A DNA stretch of 64,000 nucleotides, from the NCBI RefSeq assembly GCF_048572895.1, contig NZ_CP183878.1, positions 1,178,001 through 1,242,000 of the forward strand, written 5' to 3'. The notes under the pieces were generated by a model that saw nothing but the letters and a program-made list of their open reading frames with translations, was not told where the DNA came from and searched no databases. Positions 59,834 through 64,000 of this stretch are shown one piece after another (positions within the stretch are counted from its first letter, which is position 1; the number at the start of each line of letters is the position of its first letter). The translations under genes were made by a program, and so were the position numbers. Source of the DNA: Psychrobacillus sp048572895. Lineage in GTDB: Bacteria; Bacillota; Bacilli; Bacillales_A; Planococcaceae.

Positions 59834-61099
59834 ATGGAGACAGCCATTGCGTTTATAATTATTTTTGGAAGTATTGTATTTTTCCATGAGTTTGGGCATT
59901 TTATCTTTGCTAAAAGAGCAGGAATTATGGTGCGAGAGTTTGCGATAGGTATGGGGCCTAAAATCTTTGGATATACAAAGGGTGAAACTCTTTATACGCT
60001 AAGGTTGCTTCCAATCGGTGGATATGTTCGTATGGCCGGTGAAGATATGGACTCAGTTGAGCTACAGCCTGGTTATCGTTTAGGAATACATTTAAATGAT
60101 TTAGACGAAATCGATCAAATTTTATTAAACCAAAACAAACAGTTTCCAGATATGTTGTTTTTAGAAGTAGAAAGATCTAATTTAACCGACCAAATGTTTA
60201 TCGAAGGATACAATGAAGAAGAAAAGTTAGTGCGATACAAAGTAGCGCGAAATGCTGTCATAAATGAAAAAGGCAATGAAACAATAATTGCACCTGCTGA
60301 TCGTCAATTCGGCTCAAAGTCGGTTGGACAACGATCAATGACTATTTTTGCAGGACCCCTTTTTAACTTTATCCTATCTTTTTTTATTTTCTTAGCGCTT
60401 GGATTGTTTCAAGGAGTACCAACATATGAACCAGTCATTACAACTGTAGTTAAAGACAGTCCTGCAGCACAAGCTGGTATGCAAGATGGTGATTTAGTAA
60501 CGAAGATTGATGGTGTTTCTATTACTACTTGGGACGAACTATCTGAAAAAGTAAAAGTCAGTTCAAACGAGCTAATGGAATTTACAGTAGAACGTGATGG
60601 GCAAGAAGTAAATCTATCTATGACGCCGAATGAAGTTGTAGCTGGTAAAGAAAAAGTGGGACAAATTGGTGTACAATACTCTAGTCCGTTAGAGAAAAAT
60701 CCTGCAAAAGCAGTTGTCTATGGGGCAGAACAGACCTATGAATGGACTAAACGTATATTTACTATACTTGGTACATTAATTACTGGTAATTTTTCTATAG
60801 ATGATTTATCAGGTCCAGTAGGAATATATAAAGCGACGGAAGAAGTTGCGCAATACGGTGTATACAATCTAATGCACTGGGCTGCAATATTAAGTATAAA
60901 TCTCGGTATTATGAATTTATTGCCATTACCCGCATTAGACGGAGGAAGATTATTATTCTTCTTGTTTGAAGCTTTACGTGGGAAACCGATAGACAAACAA
61001 AAAGAAGGTATGGTCCACTTTGTCGGAATAATGCTACTGATGGTATTAATGGTTGTCGTTACATGGAATGACATACAACGATTTTTCTTCAATGGGTAA
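59834..61099 (+). CDS. rasP: Site-2 membrane metalloprotease RasP (RseP/YluC)
   Basis: RasP is an intramembrane zinc metalloprotease that completes anti-sigma factor cleavage and clears signal peptide remnants and division protein FtsL in B. subtilis. The 421-residue protein has the zinc site HEFGH (His18, Glu19, His22) in the first transmembrane helix, a PDZ domain (about 190-270) and the conserved LPALDGGRLLF motif with Asp369. The ATG is preceded by AGGTGGGG. In B. subtilis proS follows; here a hairpin and repeats come next. Confidence 0.96.
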   Translation: METAIAFIIIFGSIVFFHEFGHFIFAKRAGIMVREFAIGMGPKIFGYTKGETLYTLRLLPIGGYVRMAGEDMDSVELQPGYRLGIHLNDLDEIDQILLNQNKQFPDMLFLEVERSNLTDQMFIEGYNEEEKLVRYKVARNAVINEKGNETIIAPADRQFGSKSVGQRSMTIFAGPLFNFILSFFIFLALGLFQGVPTYEPVITTVVKDSPAAQAGMQDGDLVTKIDGVSITTWDELSEKVKVSSNELMEFTVERDGQEVNLSMTPNEVVAGKEKVGQIGVQYSSPLEKNPAKAVVYGAEQTYEWTKRIFTILGTLITGNFSIDDLSGPVGIYKATEEVAQYGVYNLMHWAAILSINLGIMNLLPLPALDGGRLLFFLFEALRGKPIDKQKEGMVHFVGIMLLMVLMVVVTWNDIQRFFFNG

Positions 61100-61110
61100 A
61101 AAATTAGGGG

Positions 61111-61144
61111 GGAAGTTCAATTATCTGAACTTCCTTTCTTTTAC
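61111..61144 (+). terminator. Intrinsic terminator after rasP
   Basis: GGAAGTTCA (61111-61119) and TGAACTTCC (61126-61134) form a perfect 9-bp stem with a 6-base loop, followed by TTTCTTTT. It ends the uppS-cdsA-dxr-rasP transcript. Confidence 0.85.
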
Positions 61145-61151
61145 TGTGTAT

Positions 61152-61335
61152 AGAAAAGCGCAGGTGCCTATGGGAAGTCAGTCTAAGTTCGCGACATCGT
61201 GTCGCAATGACTGACTGACCCACATCGTGTTGGCCTGCCTCCGACTAGCGATGGAAGGATTTCACGTAAAGGCGTATTTTGCGCCTTTGCTGAAATTCTG
61301 AAGCGACTCGAGGGGCTAGGCGCTGGAGCTAGACA
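61152..61335 (+). repeat. Family A repeat carrying module C (copies A5/C3)
   Basis: The family A ends GAAAAGCGCAGGTGCCTATG and GGGGCTAGGCGCTGGAGCTAGACA enclose a 77-base segment (about 61172-61248) absent from A2 and A3; it contains module C3. Module hairpins are GTCAGTC/GACTGAC (61177-61183 with 61209-61215), GCGAC/GTCGC (61191-61195 with 61201-61205) and CCCACA/TGTTGG (61219-61224 with 61228-61233, one mismatch). The family A inner stem is ATTTCACGTAAAGGCG (61259-61274) with CGCCTTTGCTGAAAT (61282-61296). It ends just before the polC ribosome binding site. Confidence 0.8.
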
Positions 61336-61354
61336 AGAAGGAGGGATACGAGCT

Positions 61355-64000
61355 GTGGATGACGGGAAAATGAGGATGCACTTGTTGTTGCAACAACTAG
61401 AGTTAACAGAGGATTCTTTCGTAAAGCACTTTGAACATGCATCCATTGATCGATTAACGGTACATAAGAAAAATAGACAATGGGATTTTCAAATTCAATT
61501 ACAAGCTATATTACCTATAGATGTATTTACGATTTTCCAAACACGACTACTAGAAAAGTTTTCTGGTATAGCTAATATATTGCTCACTATTCAATGTGAG
61601 GGCAAAGATGTTTCACAAGAGTTGATCAACCAATATTGGCCGTTAGTTCTTAAAGAATTAAGTGATATGGCACCACCTTTAAAAGAACGCTTGTTGAAAC
61701 AACAGCCTGAATGGAATGGTCAGATGATTCATTTAACCTGTGGACAGGAAATTGAATTACGAACGTTTAAAAAGAAATATATCGAACAATTATCGGATAT
61801 ATATGTCGGGTTTGGTTTTCCGAAAATAGCGTTTGACTTCCGTTTGGTAGAAGATACTGAAGCAATAGCAAAAGCGCAATTAGAATTTTTAGAACAGCGC
61901 CGTTTAGAGGAAGAAAAGCTTGGTCAAAAAGCTTTAGAAGATATGCAGAAACGCGATCAAAATAGACAGGAAAATGGTAACCAGAGTACAGACGGTCCAT
62001 TCCAACTTGGAGTGCCGCTTAAAAAAGATGAGCCTATTATTGATATAAAAACTATCCAGGATGAAGAGCGTAGGGTGACGATTGAAGGCTTTGTATTCGA
62101 TGTAGAAGTAAAAGAATTACGAAGTGGCCGTTCTCTTTTGACTGCGAAAGTTACCGATTATACAGACTCCATATTAGTGAAAATGTTCTCTAGAGATAAA
62201 GAGGATGCACACATGATGGAACGACTGCAAAAAGGTATGTGGATAAAGGTAAGAGGATCAGTGCAAAACGATACATTTGTACGAGATTTAATCATCATGG
62301 CACAAGATATGAACGAGATAAATCCGATGGTACGTTTGGATACTGCGAAAGAAAAACGGGTGGAGCTACATCTTCATACACCGATGAGTCAAATGGACGC
62401 TGTTTCTTCAGTTTCGTCCTTAGTTTCACAAGCAGCTAAATGGGGACATAAAGCGATTGCCATTACAGATCACGCTAATTTGCAATCTTTTCCAGAGGCG
62501 TATGCAGCTGGGAAAAAGAATGGTATTAAAATTCTGTATGGTTTAGAAGCGAATCTTGTACATGACGGGGTTCCTATTGCTTATGATGAGCAGCATACTG
62601 CATTAGAAGATGCAGTATATATAGTATTTGACGTAGAAACTACAGGTTTATCTGCCACTTACGATAAAATAATCGAATTAGCAGCTGTCAAAATGCAAAA
62701 CGGCAATATAATCGATAAGTTCGAACGATTTGTAAATCCGCATCATGCTCTTTCAGCAACTACGATCGAGTTAACTGGAATTACAGATGATATGGTTCGA
62801 AATGCACCTGAAATAGAACAGGTCATTAAAGACTTTTATGAGTTTATTGGAGATGGCATAATTGTTGCGCATAATGCATCTTTTGATATGGGCTTCTTAT
62901 ACGAAGGATATCGTAGAACAGGAATAGATCATTTTAATCACCCTGTAATTGATACTTTGGAGCTTGCCCGGTTTTTACATCCCGAGATGAAATCTCATCG
63001 TCTCGGTACTTTAACGAAAAAATTCAATATTGAGCTGACACAAGCCCACCGAGCAATATTTGACTGTGAAGCAACAGGGTATTTATTGCTTCATTTATTA
63101 AAAGAAGCAGAGGAACATAAAATAGAGTATCACGATGACTTTAACAAGCATATCGGACAAGGGGATTCATATAAGCGAGCTAGACCAACACATTGTACAA
63201 TCTTAGCTAAAAATGACATAGGTTTGAAAAACCTATTTAAATTAGTGTCTCTTGCTCATACTACTACCTTCTATCGTGTGCCAAGATTAAAACGATCTGT
63301 GCTGCAAAAGCATAGAGAAGGACTAATCATTGGTTCAGGATGCGATAAAGGAGAGGTTTTTGAAGGTCTTATGCAAAAACCATTAGAGCAAGTAGAAGAG
63401 ATTGCTCAGTTCTATGATTATTTAGAAATACATCCTAAAGAAGTATATGCTCACTTAATCGAGGCAGAATTAGTTAGAGACGAATGGAATTTAGAAGACA
63501 TCATCCGTAAAATGATTAAACTCGGTAAAAAATTAAATTTACCTGTTGCAGCTACTGGAAACGTGCATTACTTGCATGAAAATGACGCTATTTTTAGAAA
63601 AATACTCGTAAACTCACAAGGTGGGGCTAATCCATTAAATCGCCATGGGCTACCTAAGGTACATTTCCGTACGACGAATGAAATGTTAGATGCCTTTGCA
63701 TTTCTTGGAGAAGACCTGGCAAAAGAGATCGTAGTGACTAATCCCCAAAAAATAGCAGATTCACTTGAAGACATTAAACCAATCAGAGATGAATTATACA
63801 CACCTAAGATTGAAGGGGCAGATGAGGAAGTAAGATCTCTTACTTATTCTAAAGCGAAAGAAATCTATGGAGAAGAATTACCTGAAATAGTAGAGGCACG
63901 AATTGAGAAGGAATTAACATCTATTATTGGGCATGGTTTTGCTGTTATTTATTTAATTTCGCATAAATTAGTTAAAAAATCATTAGATGATGGATATTTA
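61355..64000 (+). CDS. polC: DNA polymerase III alpha subunit PolC (3' truncated by window edge)
   Basis: PolC is the replicative polymerase of low-GC Gram-positive bacteria, combining polymerase and proofreading activities. The frame stays open to base 64000 (882 codons of about 1440). Visible are the N-terminal domains, an OB-fold region (VTIEGFVFDVEVKELRSGRS), the first PHP half (VELHLHTPMSQMDAVS), and the inserted DnaQ-like exonuclease domain (VFDVETTGLSATYDKIIEL; HNASFDMGFLYEGY). The second PHP part follows, running to the start of the palm (VIYLISHKLVKKSLDDGYL). GTG 61355 has AAGGAGGG 9 bases upstream. Confidence 0.97.
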   Translation, partial: MDDGKMRMHLLLQQLELTEDSFVKHFEHASIDRLTVHKKNRQWDFQIQLQAILPIDVFTIFQTRLLEKFSGIANILLTIQCEGKDVSQELINQYWPLVLKELSDMAPPLKERLLKQQPEWNGQMIHLTCGQEIELRTFKKKYIEQLSDIYVGFGFPKIAFDFRLVEDTEAIAKAQLEFLEQRRLEEEKLGQKALEDMQKRDQNRQENGNQSTDGPFQLGVPLKKDEPIIDIKTIQDEERRVTIEGFVFDVEVKELRSGRSLLTAKVTDYTDSILVKMFSRDKEDAHMMERLQKGMWIKVRGSVQNDTFVRDLIIMAQDMNEINPMVRLDTAKEKRVELHLHTPMSQMDAVSSVSSLVSQAAKWGHKAIAITDHANLQSFPEAYAAGKKNGIKILYGLEANLVHDGVPIAYDEQHTALEDAVYIVFDVETTGLSATYDKIIELAAVKMQNGNIIDKFERFVNPHHALSATTIELTGITDDMVRNAPEIEQVIKDFYEFIGDGIIVAHNASFDMGFLYEGYRRTGIDHFNHPVIDTLELARFLHPEMKSHRLGTLTKKFNIELTQAHRAIFDCEATGYLLLHLLKEAEEHKIEYHDDFNKHIGQGDSYKRARPTHCTILAKNDIGLKNLFKLVSLAHTTTFYRVPRLKRSVLQKHREGLIIGSGCDKGEVFEGLMQKPLEQVEEIAQFYDYLEIHPKEVYAHLIEAELVRDEWNLEDIIRKMIKLGKKLNLPVAATGNVHYLHENDAIFRKILVNSQGGANPLNRHGLPKVHFRTTNEMLDAFAFLGEDLAKEIVVTNPQKIADSLEDIKPIRDELYTPKIEGADEEVRSLTYSKAKEIYGEELPEIVEARIEKELTSIIGHGFAVIYLISHKLVKKSLDDGYL

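Overview
The window is a low-GC Gram-positive (Firmicutes, class Bacilli) chromosomal segment. Gene order and protein sequences follow the smc-to-polC region of Bacillus subtilis closely. The divergence, the lost or moved genes and the repeat families suggest a Planococcaceae/Caryophanaceae relative (Psychrobacillus, Lysinibacillus or Sporosarcina-like); that placement is inference, made without a database search. All recognised genes are on the + strand and none shows a frameshift. smc is cut by the left edge and polC by the right edge.

Layout. (1) 1-11.2 kb: chromosome organisation, protein targeting and ribosome biogenesis: smc, ftsY, ylxM, ffh, rpsP, khpA, rimM, trmD, rplS, lepB, rbgA. 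(2) 11.2-24.7 kb: rnhB, the FliK-like/FlhB-tail-like pair ylqG-ylqH, sucCD, dprA, topA, trmFO, xerC, hslV-hslU and the global regulator codY. (3) 24.9-51.6 kb: a fla/che operon of about 27 kb from flgB to cheD, covering basal body, C-ring, export gate, hook, flhF/flhG and a B. subtilis-type chemotaxis set with FliY, CheC and CheD. It ends in a very strong terminator just before sigD. (4) 51.7-53.3 kb: sigD, a small unrecognised gene and swrB, apparently transcribed from their own promoter. (5) 53.4-64 kb: rpsB, tsf, pyrH, frr, uppS, cdsA, dxr, rasP and the start of polC.

The least ordinary material is intergenic. Three short repeat families recur. Family A (about 120 bp) is a long imperfect hairpin whose inner stem differs between copies with both arms changed together. 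Family B (about 95-130 bp) has short terminal inverted repeats and looks like a MITE. Module C (about 65 bp) is a string of three hairpins with paired changes between copies; it occurs once inside a separate element after ftsY and twice inside family A elements. The repeats sit where B. subtilis has ylqD (between khpA and rimM) and proS (between rasP and polC), both absent here, and they interrupt the flagellar operon between flgE and swrD. Module C is the best candidate for something undescribed: a structured, nested, mobile sequence module.

Functionally the window joins translation and secretion housekeeping, central metabolism (succinyl-CoA synthetase), CodY nutrient sensing, and the motility regulon with its sigma factor. 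Protein identities are read from conserved motifs and remembered family alignments; promoters, terminators and repeat structures are read by eye.
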